Below, piece after piece: positions 35,344 to 46,519 of a DNA stretch of 64,000 bases. The DNA lies in the NCBI RefSeq assembly GCF_008831285.2, contig NC_045141.1, forward strand, positions 13,440,106 through 13,504,105. The letters run 5' to 3'. The stretch's first letter is position 1. Every line of letters begins with the position of its first letter. The position numbers and the translations under genes are program-made. The stretch comes from Nymphaea colorata (Eukaryota; Streptophyta; Magnoliopsida; Nymphaeales; Nymphaeaceae). The notes under the pieces are model-generated. The model saw only the letters and a list, made by a program, of their open reading frames with translations. It was not told the DNA's origin and did not search any database.

Positions 35344-37110
35344 ATCCGAAAGCTTGAAGATGGAGGCACGGCTGTCAGTCACAGTAATCAGGAGCTCATC
35401 AGAGAGTTGGCGACAGTAATCCGTAAGTTTGTTATTTCTGTTGGTTTCCACTGATTCTTTTTTCCCGCTTGTGGTTACCTTGCCTAATAAATTAAATTAT
35501 GCGACTTCATATGTATTCTTTAGTGAATCGAATAAAATTCATATAAGATATAGAGTCGGTCCTTTCGCTTATTTTATCTGGACCTTTTTTATGCCAAAGT
35601 AAACCATGTGATCTTTGGATGAAAATCATTTGAAGTGAAAGTAATTTTGAAATTCTGTAAAATCTTATTCAATCATGAAATATAATCTAGGAGTTGATTT
35701 CTCAGATTTTGGGTTTAACGACACCATATATGTAGACAACTGAACTACGATATTGCAGCTAGATTGTGACATCTGCTGGTGGTGGTCAAGGTCGCACATC
35801 TTTCCTGCCTTTTTCGTGCATGATGTGTGTGTTTAGGAAATTTTAGTTGGAGGGACGGAACTATAGTTTCAAAATTTTAACAGGGGTCAAAATATATGAT
35901 TTTTTAAAATTTTTTATATAGGTTAAACTAAAATATTTAGAATTTACGTCATCAGTTCATTATTGACTTTTTTTTAATGAATTTATCAACAAAATTAGGT
36001 ATTTTATTCTTAGTTTAGAAAAGTAATCTGAGGAACCTAAAAAATTAAAGCAACATATAAATAATTATTTATGAGGAGTAAAAACTAGTCCTGATTAACA
36101 AAAAATTTTCCATTGCTGTTCCTTCTCTTTGATTTATATAGTCTCTCTGTGTGCGCAAAAGGCATAAGTGCAACAGAAAGGACTGAAGTGGGGGAGGGAA
36201 AAAAGATATAGTCTAAAAAAGGAAATGGCCGAATGCATTCCTCAGATGTGTGTGTGTGTAAAGAGCAGGAGAAAGAGAAAGTGAGTTATTGAAAGGTCTG
36301 CCTCAAGTTTCAGACTCCTAGTGTTCCCAACTTCCAAACCATCTAAACAGTTGATTGGATGAAGGAAAGGAAACAGTGTAACTAACATTGTCCATACAAT
36401 TTGCGTCACAGAGAACAAATTTTATCTGTGAATCATATCATTTCAGCATGCTGAATCAAAGGCAATCAACAGCTTAGAATGCGTCAAAACTTAAGAGGGC
36501 GTAGAACATCATCAGTTTATCAACAATCTGATCGACAACACGACTTTTGACAAGATATTGTGTTGCATCTATTCACAGTATCTGATTTCATAAAATAACC
36601 ATACTAGGTTGCGTTATAACACTTTAGTGAAACCTGCCTATGTTGGCAGGCCCTTAAAATGTCTAGTAAATTTGGAGGACCAAATGAGAAGGTCGTTTTG
36701 GCCTATTTTGATCCTTTTCAGTTTGAAATCTGGTGGAACCGATCGTAAGATAGATCCAGTAGTGTATCGATTCAGATTGAATCTGAGCGTTCTGCTTCTG
36801 CGCTTTGTTCATGTTTATGGTTCTTTCATGGGTTATGCAGTGGACTTACTAATTTTAATCTTGCAGGCTCAAGAACCAATCCCTGTAGAAGCAACAGAGG
36901 GATCCGGGGAACTTCTGCAGTGTCCCGAAGTCCAACATTATCCAACAGCTCTCTCTTTTGGTCTTTCGCTTTGGGTAGTGGAAGATTCAGTATAGTTCGT
37001 TATGGCGGGGGTTTTTTGTACACAGTTGAGTCCTGTGCTGGAAGGTTGTGTGGGTGTGTTACCGTAACTGTGAAAATATGAAGAAAATACATATAGGGAT
37101 GAAATAGAAA
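35344..37110 (+). other. Probable 3' UTR of the SRO gene with an intron
   Basis: About 80 bases after the stop a good donor (CC|GTAAGT at 35422/35423) appears. At 36866/36867 there is an acceptor with a TACTAAT branch-like site, a pyrimidine tract and TTGCAG. Splicing these would remove a 1444-base intron and join a second 3' UTR exon running from 36867 to somewhere near 37.1 kb. The intron holds a worn dispersed repeat at 35.83-35.95 kb. A 3' UTR intron can mark a transcript for nonsense-mediated decay. RNA evidence would be needed. Confidence 0.4.
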
Positions 37111-37119
37111 TCTATTGCA

Positions 37120-39870
37120 TGGTCACTGTACTGTTCGTATTTATTGTTTGCGTACGTTACATAACAACAAAAAATTGTAAGGTTGTTGCGTCTTTCTTTT
37201 CTGGAGCTCATATCGTAGGTTGACAAAAAATTTAAACTTCTGCTCTTGATAGCTTGAGAAACAGCAACCATTTATTTCTGTAAGACGCCACGCCACAACC
37301 GTGAATTCAGCCTGGTTCGATTCATGAACAGCCATTGATATTATGTTCATTTGCCTAAGTGCTTTTTTGAAGAACCTGTGTGAACCCTTATAAGGAGCCA
37401 AGGGCAAAAACTGTGGACCTCACCTGGTACTTTGCAAGGCTGTTCTGTTCTCACACGCATCCATGTGTGCTGCACGCTCACACACCAACTCCAGAAGGAA
37501 AACTCTGTTCTGTCCCTAAGGATTAATTTGGCTCGGGCCGTCCTGGCTTACGTCACATCTTAACACGAGAGATGAACTAAACCGGAGAAGTTGTCACAAT
37601 AAATGAGCAGCCTCCACTGGTCGTTTGTTTGTTTACCAAATACGAGCGGCCTTCAAGAAGACTACTTGCTAGTAAAAGAGCGTGTGGTTTCAATAAAAAT
37701 ATATTAACGATCTATAATCTAATTGCAAAAACCAAGCAAAATTCTACTTTCCAAACAATCTTTTCTTGGGATGGACATCGATTTACCATCGAGGGTTTTG
37801 AGTTACATATGGGAGGAAGGGTTGCACAGAAAACGCGTTTTTGATCAACCATTCCAAGAACCAGGACTAACGTCTCAACAATCGAACACATCCCTACTCG
37901 AATAACCATGAAAGAAATTTTAGCTTACAATGGAACCTCTTGGACTCGCTTTCCAGATGAAGCGACCAGAACAACTATTGGGTGACCTTGGCTGCTGGCA
38001 CGAACAGGCCAGTCCCAATCACGTGGTTTCTGGTGGTTGGTGAACTGATCCGGCCTATTCCTCTTAAAGCTACCATACAAAGCCTACTCAACTGCTACCA
38101 TGCAAGTCACAGACTGCAGCAGGAAACATTAAAGATGTTCGAAGAGACATGGGCAGGTGCCACTGACAACCTCAGTTGAACCTATTTTGAGTTGAGATAA
38201 ACAAGTAAGTCATAGGCTCATAGCCGTCATTTTTAGTACTATTCTTCTAGTTACTTTCGAGTCTTCTGTGTCTTCTGCCTAGAGCCCATTAACGTCAAAC
38301 CATGAGCTTACTTGTCACTGTTGCCCTTCTCTCGTTTTTTACCTCTGGAGTATTCCTCACAACGCCAATCCTCTTTCCGTCTCCTTTGGCCACCTGACTC
38401 CACGGCCTGACCTTGAAGGCTAGGGAAAGTGCAACTCATTGACCTCTTACGATGGCAGTTTCAGACTTTCGGGGATCATGTTATTCATACCAATATTCCC
38501 TATACAAGACTTTTTAACCTTCTAAACCCTACAGGAAGGGAACCTCCATTGCTTTGGAGAGGCAGATACCCTAATGAAAATCGCCCACTGCGTCCTTGTC
38601 TCCATAAGAGCTCCACATTGTCTCGTGCTTTTGTGCTTTCAACTAGCAGTATATTATAATGAGGGCCTCTCTCTGTCTTTGGCTACAACAAATGTGAAAC
38701 GCTGGAAAGATAGAAGATCATATTTCTGGTGTTTTTCCCTTTTAGGAAATGTAAGAGTTGTTTGGAATGCAAAAATGAACCCTTATTGCAATGGCAACCG
38801 TGCAGACAAGTACACGTTTTTCTCCATTTCGCTAAATAGACCTTTCAACAAGTTGCCAGACATGGGGTAGTCGGTCTGACGAGAAAATTGATACACTTAC
38901 ACATGAAATTAGAATTAGACGCAAAAAGAAAAAGCACTACGGTGAAAAGGCCAACTTTAAACATCACATAGCAACCTTATCTGGAAAAGTAAGAAACCTA
39001 CTTGGTCGATGCTAAAACCATGTTAGAAATCAGATTTTAGCATCAATACCAGATCCTTTACATGCATTTGGTTTCATCCTGACTGACCATCAGAAACTTT
39101 CCCTTAATTAGCTTATTTATCTTGCTCAAGTCTGCAAGATATCAATGTGATGTTCAATAACTCTTTTTTATCCAAAGAGAAAAAGAATTACTCTGTTCTG
39201 GGAAGCACGTAATGATTAGTCCCATAACAACGTCTTAGCTGATTGCCAGCATACCAAAATACATGTTCGTCCTTTTCAATCTGAAATTGAACTACTGTAA
39301 AAACTAAATATTTCATCAATTCAGGAACTAGGATCAACAATTATTCATAGATCAACAGATTCACTGTTCCAAAGAGAACTAGATTTGCTCACTCACATAA
39401 GTAGCACATTGGAAACCTTCATATGGGTTTATGAAACAGTCCAAAGAATTGCCGAGACAGAACAAAGTCTTCATAACGTGGTTAAAAAGAAATAGAAAAT
39501 GATCTTAGTAGGACAAAAAATAAGCTGAATAAGGACCAAAAAAACAGGTAAAATATCCAAAGTATGAGCTACGTTTTCTCTGCAACCCATATGCAACATT
39601 GCAAGATCAATTTGATAACTAGCAATTAGAATCAATAAATTCAGATATTCATCAGATGAAAATACATATGCCCATGCAAAGAGAATGCTGTATGACCATA
39701 CTGTTTGAGTAACATGAACGTGATGAATGTCATGAAGATTACTTGTAGCTTTGATAAATTCAATGGTGAATAAACAGGAAAGAGTTTATTGAACATTTAC
39801 AAGAGTGAAGAATAGTACAAATGCCAGCAAATGTATTCGACAATTTTTTTTTCAGAACTATGGTGCTTCG
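37120..39870. other. Region between the two convergent genes
   Basis: The stretch should hold the 3' UTRs of both genes. Short frames (for example at 37982-38179 and 38574-38870) show no recognised domain and no consistent splice chain. I do not see a further gene. Confidence 0.45.
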
Positions 39871-39877
39871 TTACCGT

Positions 39878-42800
39878 TCAATTTATGCCAGGTGCTGGTC
39901 GAGATAGCCTTTCATCTTCCAACAGCTTATATGGATCAATATAGGTTGGTGGTGTTATGGGCACTTTACTTGCGTCATGTACAAAACTTGCCCCGAAGTA
40001 CTGCAGTAAACACAATCATAATCTTAGTACAATTCCAATGTTATGAAAGATAATAAAATGGAGATGTGCCAAAGTGACCAGAAAGTTTCTCCATTCACAT
40101 TCATGGACAGAGTCAGGGGAAAGATATAAACTTTAATTTCCTCAGAGAGACTTGCTTATCCTCTCAATTTTGTGATAGACGCTCAGATGGCTCTTTTCAG
40201 ACTCTAATAATTTGCATCATTGTTTCACCGGCTTATGCTATTACGACAACAAGATGATGATGCCAAATGTCATTTGGTTTATACATTGCAGTTGCATATG
40301 AACCATCATTTCGTTCCAAGGATAGAGAAATGAGCAAAGGATCACAGACTGTGCTACACATACCCTCAAGGTGGATCAAAGAGGTGGTCATCTGGTAGAT
40401 CTAACAACAGGTCAAGTTTCTACCATTAAGCATATTAAGCTCTACTTCAGCATTCTCTTGTACATCAGTTCTTCAGCTGTGTGAGTAAAGAGAGGGTTGA
40501 CATAAGCACAACAATTTGGTTATGCAAAAAAGAAGCAGGTTAGATACTTAGATCTGCTTCCAACCACGATGCAAGGTCAATTATGTAGATGAAGGCTCGG
40601 CATATATGTTATATTAAATCTTTGTGAAACCACTGGTCTTGGAAGGCCTTCACACTTAAAGGAATTTGAATGGAGCGAATGTAGTTGCTAGCTCTTGCTT
40701 TGCAATCAGTATTGAAGGAATAGCCTTGCCTTTAAGCAACTTTATTTTCATCAGGAACTGTTCTAGCAGCCCCTACCTATGAAATTTGGATCGTTCCTCA
40801 GCAGGTAGAACTTGAAAGAGATGATGTTGAATTCTACTATTAACGTGAAACCATGAAACACATAGCTATAGGACATTGTTCTGCAATGTTACATGTAGCT
40901 GTCTCACTAAAAACCATCTTGTAATATTATAGACATGCTTAAAGGCAATAGAACAGCAAAAGGTTGATGTCATTAAATCATGGGAAACAGAGCAGCATTT
41001 TCCAAGATTATATATAGCTTGGATATGTCAAACCACGGTGCCAACTCACCTGAAAAGAGACTATACATGAACTTCTTCAAAAGGTTAAAATACCCACAAA
41101 ACGAAAAAGTCTGTTTTTTTTTTTTCTGCTTCAAGTGCGCGGCTTCACGTCTCTCACGTCTAAGACTAGCTGTTGACACAATTGTATAGGTGACATATAC
41201 CAAAGACTATATATACATACATACATTTATATGAATACAGAGAGAGAGAGAGAGAGTAGATTCTGACCACCACATACAAGTCTTCTCTCTCTCTCTCTCT
41301 CTTGCTCTTTAATTAGTGCTAATGAGAAAGCTTCCAATGAATAAGAAGATAGAGAAACTAATCAAAGTTCATTTCTTGCAGTAGTCAAGACCTAATTTCC
41401 ACATGCACACACACACACACATGTTTAAACATGGCAAGAAAATAATGCTCAATCATGTTTCGATTGATCATCATGTTTCATATAAGAAGAAAAATTTGCC
41501 TTCGCATACGTAAGAAAATGCAGGATTATGTTAGCCTCCGCAGGTTAAAAATTACAACGCTATATAAAAGAACACTAAATCCAAACCACTATAACAATTT
41601 GATTGTTTCAGATTTAGAATCCACGGATCTGATGTGGATCTCATATGGCATGCTTTTGCTGATGTGGCAAAGGATCCACAGTAAAATCCATAATTCAACA
41701 GACTAAGGATCTTAGGTCAGACCTAAGATCTACAGTTGAAATCCTTATTGTGCATATTTGCTTTGAGAAAAGGTTGCATTTAAAATTGGTGGTCGAAGGG
41801 TCTCATCTTAAATCCATGGTTTTCAAATCTTGAGGATTTAAGATCAGGGGCAATCAAATGCCCCTTAACGGTGAGATGCACAAATAGATATCTGTAAAGA
41901 AACAAAAGATGCAAAATGGCTTTCAGGCCTTTATCACAAGAGGAGTGACCCAATCCCAGGAAACAACAAAGTTATGTGCTTCTCATTAGCGAACCAACAT
42001 ATTGGTCCATTGGACAAGTATCCAACTGTTGGTGGAATCAAAACATAGATCATTATAAGATGGGAAAGTACGGCTATCAGTGCCAGGAAGAATAGAAGTC
42101 TCACAAGGTACAATGCTGAAAAGGAGGCTACTGTGACAAGAATCAATGGCCCAAACCCAACAAAAAATGTCCCGCCAATTGTCAGCAATAACTTTGCTCT
42201 TGGAATCAAACCCTGCATGAACAAAGACACAAATTCAAAATAATTAGAAGTTTCACAGTCATGGCTGCTACTTCACAAAGAACTTGAAAGTAGCATTATG
42301 CATACAATAAAAGAAAATTCAAGAAGACAACTAGCTAAAGGAAAAACTGAAAGAGGAGAACTGAACTAATCTTACACAGGAGGAGGGAAATTAAAATTTT
42401 TTATGGCATGAAACATAAGGTAGTAAGAAAAGTAATGCTTGAAAACAAACACAAGAATAAAAAACATGCACTCCTATAGCGAAACATTTCAAACTTTTAT
42501 AGCATATGATAGGGTCGAAGATATGAATCCTAACAAAATCAGGTCCACAGAAAACATATAATCTTTCAAGTGAAGAACCAATGTTTATAACATTAACTTA
42601 CTGAATCCAGATAAAGGCTTTAAGAACAAATTAAGGAAAGAGGAACACTGACACAAGCTGAAGACCCAACGGCCAAAATAAAAACTACTTGTCATATGGT
42701 GTGAGCCATGTCACATAGGTCCAGGGTTTGGATTGTAGTAACAATGCTACAATACTAAGCATCAGTCCCTCCAAGGTGAAATCTTGCTTCTTTCAAGTCA

Positions 42801-45776
42801 ATCTTCAGAAGTGAGAATGTGTTGCTTCCAGAAAAAGCTGATGAAGACTCATTTCTTTTCACAATCTTTCGGAAAGGGAGACCACCATTAATTCATATCA
42901 TAGTGTCTAATATCCTTCTTTGCAATTTCTCAAGAACATAGTTCTCACAATATTTTTGGAAGATGTGTTCTTCTCAGGAAAGTCATATGAGTATTAAAAA
43001 TCTAAAAATTAAAAAAGTAGTAGAAAGCTACAAAATTATGAGTATTACACTATTTTTGCTAAGAATATTAACACTGCTAAAATTTCTTTCAAGGAACAAA
43101 AAATGGAAAAATACACTGAAGGCATATAAAAGATTCCAGATGATGAAAAAATTGTGATATCATCACGACATTTATGTGCTGCCAACATTTCGAAAACATC
43201 ATGACCAACATTGTTGTTTGAAGCGATTTTAAAAAAAAAAACAAAGAAGTGATATTTTAAAATATCAACAAAATGGAGAACTGTTTCAGAAGAACCCAGG
43301 TATGGCTGTGAGGTGTAAGGGCCCAATTTGATAATTGTGAGAAGCCCCTGTGGACAGTGAATTCAACAAGTAAGAATACACATAGGACAAACTTCTTTTA
43401 AAAATGGTTCAGAAGAAGCTTTGACTTGTAATTCAGATTGCACCTTATGGTCAAAGAGGTGCAGGGTGCAGGTGTGGGAGAGGGGACCGATATTTTTCCC
43501 AAAAAAGGGGGTGTGGGTGTGATGAGTGTGTGTATGTGAAAAAGTAAAGAAATTTTCCGTTGCCACATTGAGGTGGCATCACATCCAAGTCATGTCAATT
43601 TGGTGAAGCAACTGTTTTGGTGAGTCCATTGTAACTTAGGTGGCATTCCAATAGTAGTGCCAAAATGCAAGGCCAACGTCATCTATTTTTTTTATGGAAC
43701 TGTCAATAATAGATTTGTGTCACATGTCCACGTTTGTCCATTATATCTTACCATCAATAACAAATGTGACTTTTGGACCACCAGGGTTGCCAGCTGTACC
43801 AACCAATTCCTGGGATATAGGAGTAGAACTGCCAATACATTGAGAGAAAACAAGGGGGGAGAAAACTGCTTTCTACCCATTTCCTTACAGATCTGATAAT
43901 CCTCCACATTTGTTTCAACCACTCCATGCGTCCTTACTTTTTTTCCGCAACAGTATTTTTGTTCCATCACCAATATATTCTTATATTTTCCATCATCATA
44001 ACCATCTGAAGTCATCTCTACCAGTTTCTCATCAGTAACATCATCACTCTTTCTCACCTCACCTCTACACCATAATTTAGTCTCCTGAATACTACCTTCA
44101 TCAGCATCTTGTCTGAAAGTAGCCTTTGCTGCATCATCAACATTACTCTGTGTGTGAGTATGTGTGTAAGTAAAGATCGACAGATCTGTCTACTGAACAT
44201 TGCTCTTGAGGATTACATTTCAAATGCTATTAGTCTATGGAAATGCTATGATTGATTATATTCCCTAAAAGACCCAACCATGGGCAACCTTTCATTTTAG
44301 GACCAGTAAACTGATCAAATATTACAGGTGGAGGATAATGCATCTTTTGCTATCAATCATAAATCAAATCTAGTGAGATTTGGCAAAACATAGACATATC
44401 AACCACAACTTGATTTCTTCAGATTCAAGAAAAATAGTAATATATAAAGCTGAAAACTATAGATTTCATGTCTAGCTATAATTTGCAACACAACCACATG
44501 ATTGACCACGAGGCAGTCCAATACAAGCACCGTTCCCAAACTGGAAAAGTGAGAACACTTTTTGAATAAGTCTTTCCATACAGATTAGGATAAGCTACTT
44601 TTCCTATTTTTCTCTTCCTGACACAATGCCAGTTGAAGACTTTGAGACCTCGTCAAAACATGCAACTTCTCAGTGTTGTGCAGGCTTGGATCTTCTTAGT
44701 CTACAAATAATGACCTTACAACCACTTCAATAGAAACAGATGAAACTTAAGAGACTATACATAGATGTCCATGTATTATTGAATGCAACACATATAGAAA
44801 GTTGAGAAACAAATACTCAACAAACCACTCACCAGTCATTTGATTACCATTTATACTAAAAGGAAGCCCAAACACAAAAACAGGTGATTAGGCTTATCAT
44901 AATGAAAAACAGAAAGTCAAAGTTTAAGTTAGTATGATAAAGAATGCAAAATCACTACTGCTAGATAACTGACGCAGCTCCAAACCACCATGTTAACAGC
45001 ATCAGCCAAACCTATTCTGCGTTTAAAGTAAGTCAAACCTCAACATTTTCATCGACCCTGTAGAGCTAAAACGCTTAGTTCCCTACACTATCTTCGGCGT
45101 CAAAATAAGCTGAATATCTCAAACGTTCACCACCCTTCAAGAGCTAGGCACAAGTGAAGAAGTTAACGTTAGCTTCTTACAGAGCATACCCTACAAAATT
45201 TCCAACTCACTTTTTTCTGGTTTGGGTCCCGAAGAAACCGCAGCCCGGACTTTGTCCCGTGCCCGGCCGCATAAAACTCCAACTTACTTCAACTTCGAAA
45301 TAAGATTTATCTCACGAAACCCTCGCCTCCACAGTAGAGGTAAGCACCATTAATCAGTTAACACAGCCACTGAAAGAACATATTCAGCTTCTAAGTAAGC
45401 TTAATCTCTCAAACGCTTGACGGTCCGTACAAAACTAAGAACGGACAACCAGTTAATACAAGAACCCGTTCAATCATCTCGAGAAGAAAGCATTACTATG
45501 CAAACTGGCACGTTATAAGGTCAGAACATCAGCAAATGATTCGCTTGAACACGAGAAATTCACAATTACCTCCAGGCCTTCACTGTTTAAAGCCATCGAC
45601 CGCTGCCGTTGCTCCGTCAAGCTTTTCTCGTAATCCGTCGAAACCGCGCTTCTTCTCGAGAAATCTCCTCTCTTCTCCTTCATCGTATCCTCGTCCTCGA
45701 TCGCTCCGTAAGACGTTCTACCGTCTTCTTCAAGCAGCGACGTCGGACTCATGCCCCTTCTCCTCAGTTCCTTCAT
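39878..45776 (-). CDS. Small conserved plant membrane protein, 145 aa, 3 exons
   Basis: Coding exons on the minus strand are 45776-45570, 42212-42105 and 40000-39878. Each ends in phase 0 with GT-AG junctions (GAG|GTAATT, TGCAG|GGT, CTT|GTGAGA, CTGCAG|TAC). The joined product has an acidic/basic cytosolic-type N-terminus (MKELRRRGMSPTSLLEEDG, SYGAIEDED). A single hydrophobic segment spans about residues 76-105 (GTFFVGFGPLILVTVASF). A short conserved-looking tail follows (YFGASFVHDAS, PPTYIDPYKLLEDERL). I recognise this layout as a plant-wide membrane protein of unknown function, but I have no name for it. The exon-3 sequence was predicted from the expected continuation YFG-x-SFVHDA and found, which strongly supports the model. 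Start ATG 45774-45776 is the first in frame. Confidence 0.85.
41239..41302. repeat. Paired (GA)n and (CT)n microsatellites in intron 2
   Basis: About nine GA repeats at 41239-41256 and about ten CT repeats at 41281-41302 lie 24 bases apart in opposite sense. They could pair as an imperfect hairpin in the intron. Confidence 0.9.
41585..41867. mobile_element. MITE inside intron 2, related to 30973-31230
   Basis: The right end GGGGCAATCAAATGCCCCTTAA matches the right end of the 31-kb MITE (GGTAATCAAACACCCCTTAA). The interior shares GGCATGCTTTTGC and AAAATCCATAATTCAACAGA. The left end is less clear, somewhere near 41580. The element sits in the 2104-base second intron of the membrane-protein gene and does not disturb the splice sites. 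Confidence 0.55.
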
Positions 45777-45952
45777 GAACAACGACTCAGGAGGCTCCTC
45801 GCCTACACGTTGAGGGAAAAAATGTAAATATGTTACAAGTATCTCGGCAACCCCACTGTTTACAAAGACGGGACCAGCTGCTCCATTGAAGACTCCGAAA
45901 GTACGGGCACAGAAAAATCAAGGCAGCCAGCAACTAAGACAGAACCGAAGAC

Positions 45953-45955
<3 letters not shown>

Positions 45956-45983
<28 letters not shown>
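45956..45983. repeat. (GA)n in the 5' region of the membrane-protein gene
   Basis: About 14 GA repeats on the plus strand (CT on the coding strand) lie 180 bases upstream of the start codon. CT-rich tracts at this position are common near plant transcription starts. Confidence 0.85.
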
Positions 45984-45988
<5 letters not shown>

Positions 45989-46495
45989 CCTTTGGGCTCG
46001 TCGTCTCCATTCTTCAGGCGGCAACGAACGTGAAGCCTGGTGGGGAACCTCCTGCCGCTCGCCAGGTGGCCGACGTCGGAGCAGAGGAGCGAAGGTTTCC
46101 GGCCGGCGGACGGCCAGAGACCCAATTTCCCAACCTGGAAGCAGGAAGCCATCCCCCTCTCCTCCCTCCCTCCCTCCGCCTTAGCTTCCCCTCTTCGGCG
46201 TAGCAGCACCTTCTGATCCTTTTCCTCCACAATCGCGGCAACAAGAGTTGCAGAGGCGGAGCTCGCACGAGTGACGGCAACGTCTCCCGCTGCACTCCAC
46301 ACGTGTGGACGCCGCTACGACGTGCGTGGCAGGAGAGAGATCGGATTTGATTCTCTCGTTCTCGCGTGTACGCTTCCCTCGAGAGCCGTGCAAGTCGATC
46401 CTTCCCGAAACCACGGAGTTTTTGTTCCTTTTCCTTCCTTTCTGTAGTTATTTTTCCTGGTTGGCCTGAAATCGCGGGACATTGAATGCCTCTGC

Positions 46496-46509
46496 CACGT
46501 GGGGCCCAC
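46496..46509 (-). promoter_or_regulatory. G-box fused to a GGGCCCAC motif
   Basis: CACGTG at 46496-46501 is directly followed by GGGCCCAC at 46502-46509. The first is the core G-box bound by bHLH and bZIP factors, the second a site-II/TCP-type GGGCCCAC motif typical of broadly expressed plant genes. They lie about 720 bases upstream of the membrane-protein start codon. Confidence 0.55.
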
Positions 46510-46519
46510 AAATGGATCG

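Noticed and set aside
41455-41706. 83-codon frame in the 41 kb region
   Set aside because: It sits within intron 2 of the minus-strand gene and partly inside a MITE.
46014-46511. Overlapping 100-165-codon frames upstream of the membrane-protein gene
   Set aside because: They occupy the GC-rich promoter and 5' UTR on both strands, with no domain and no splice path into the gene.
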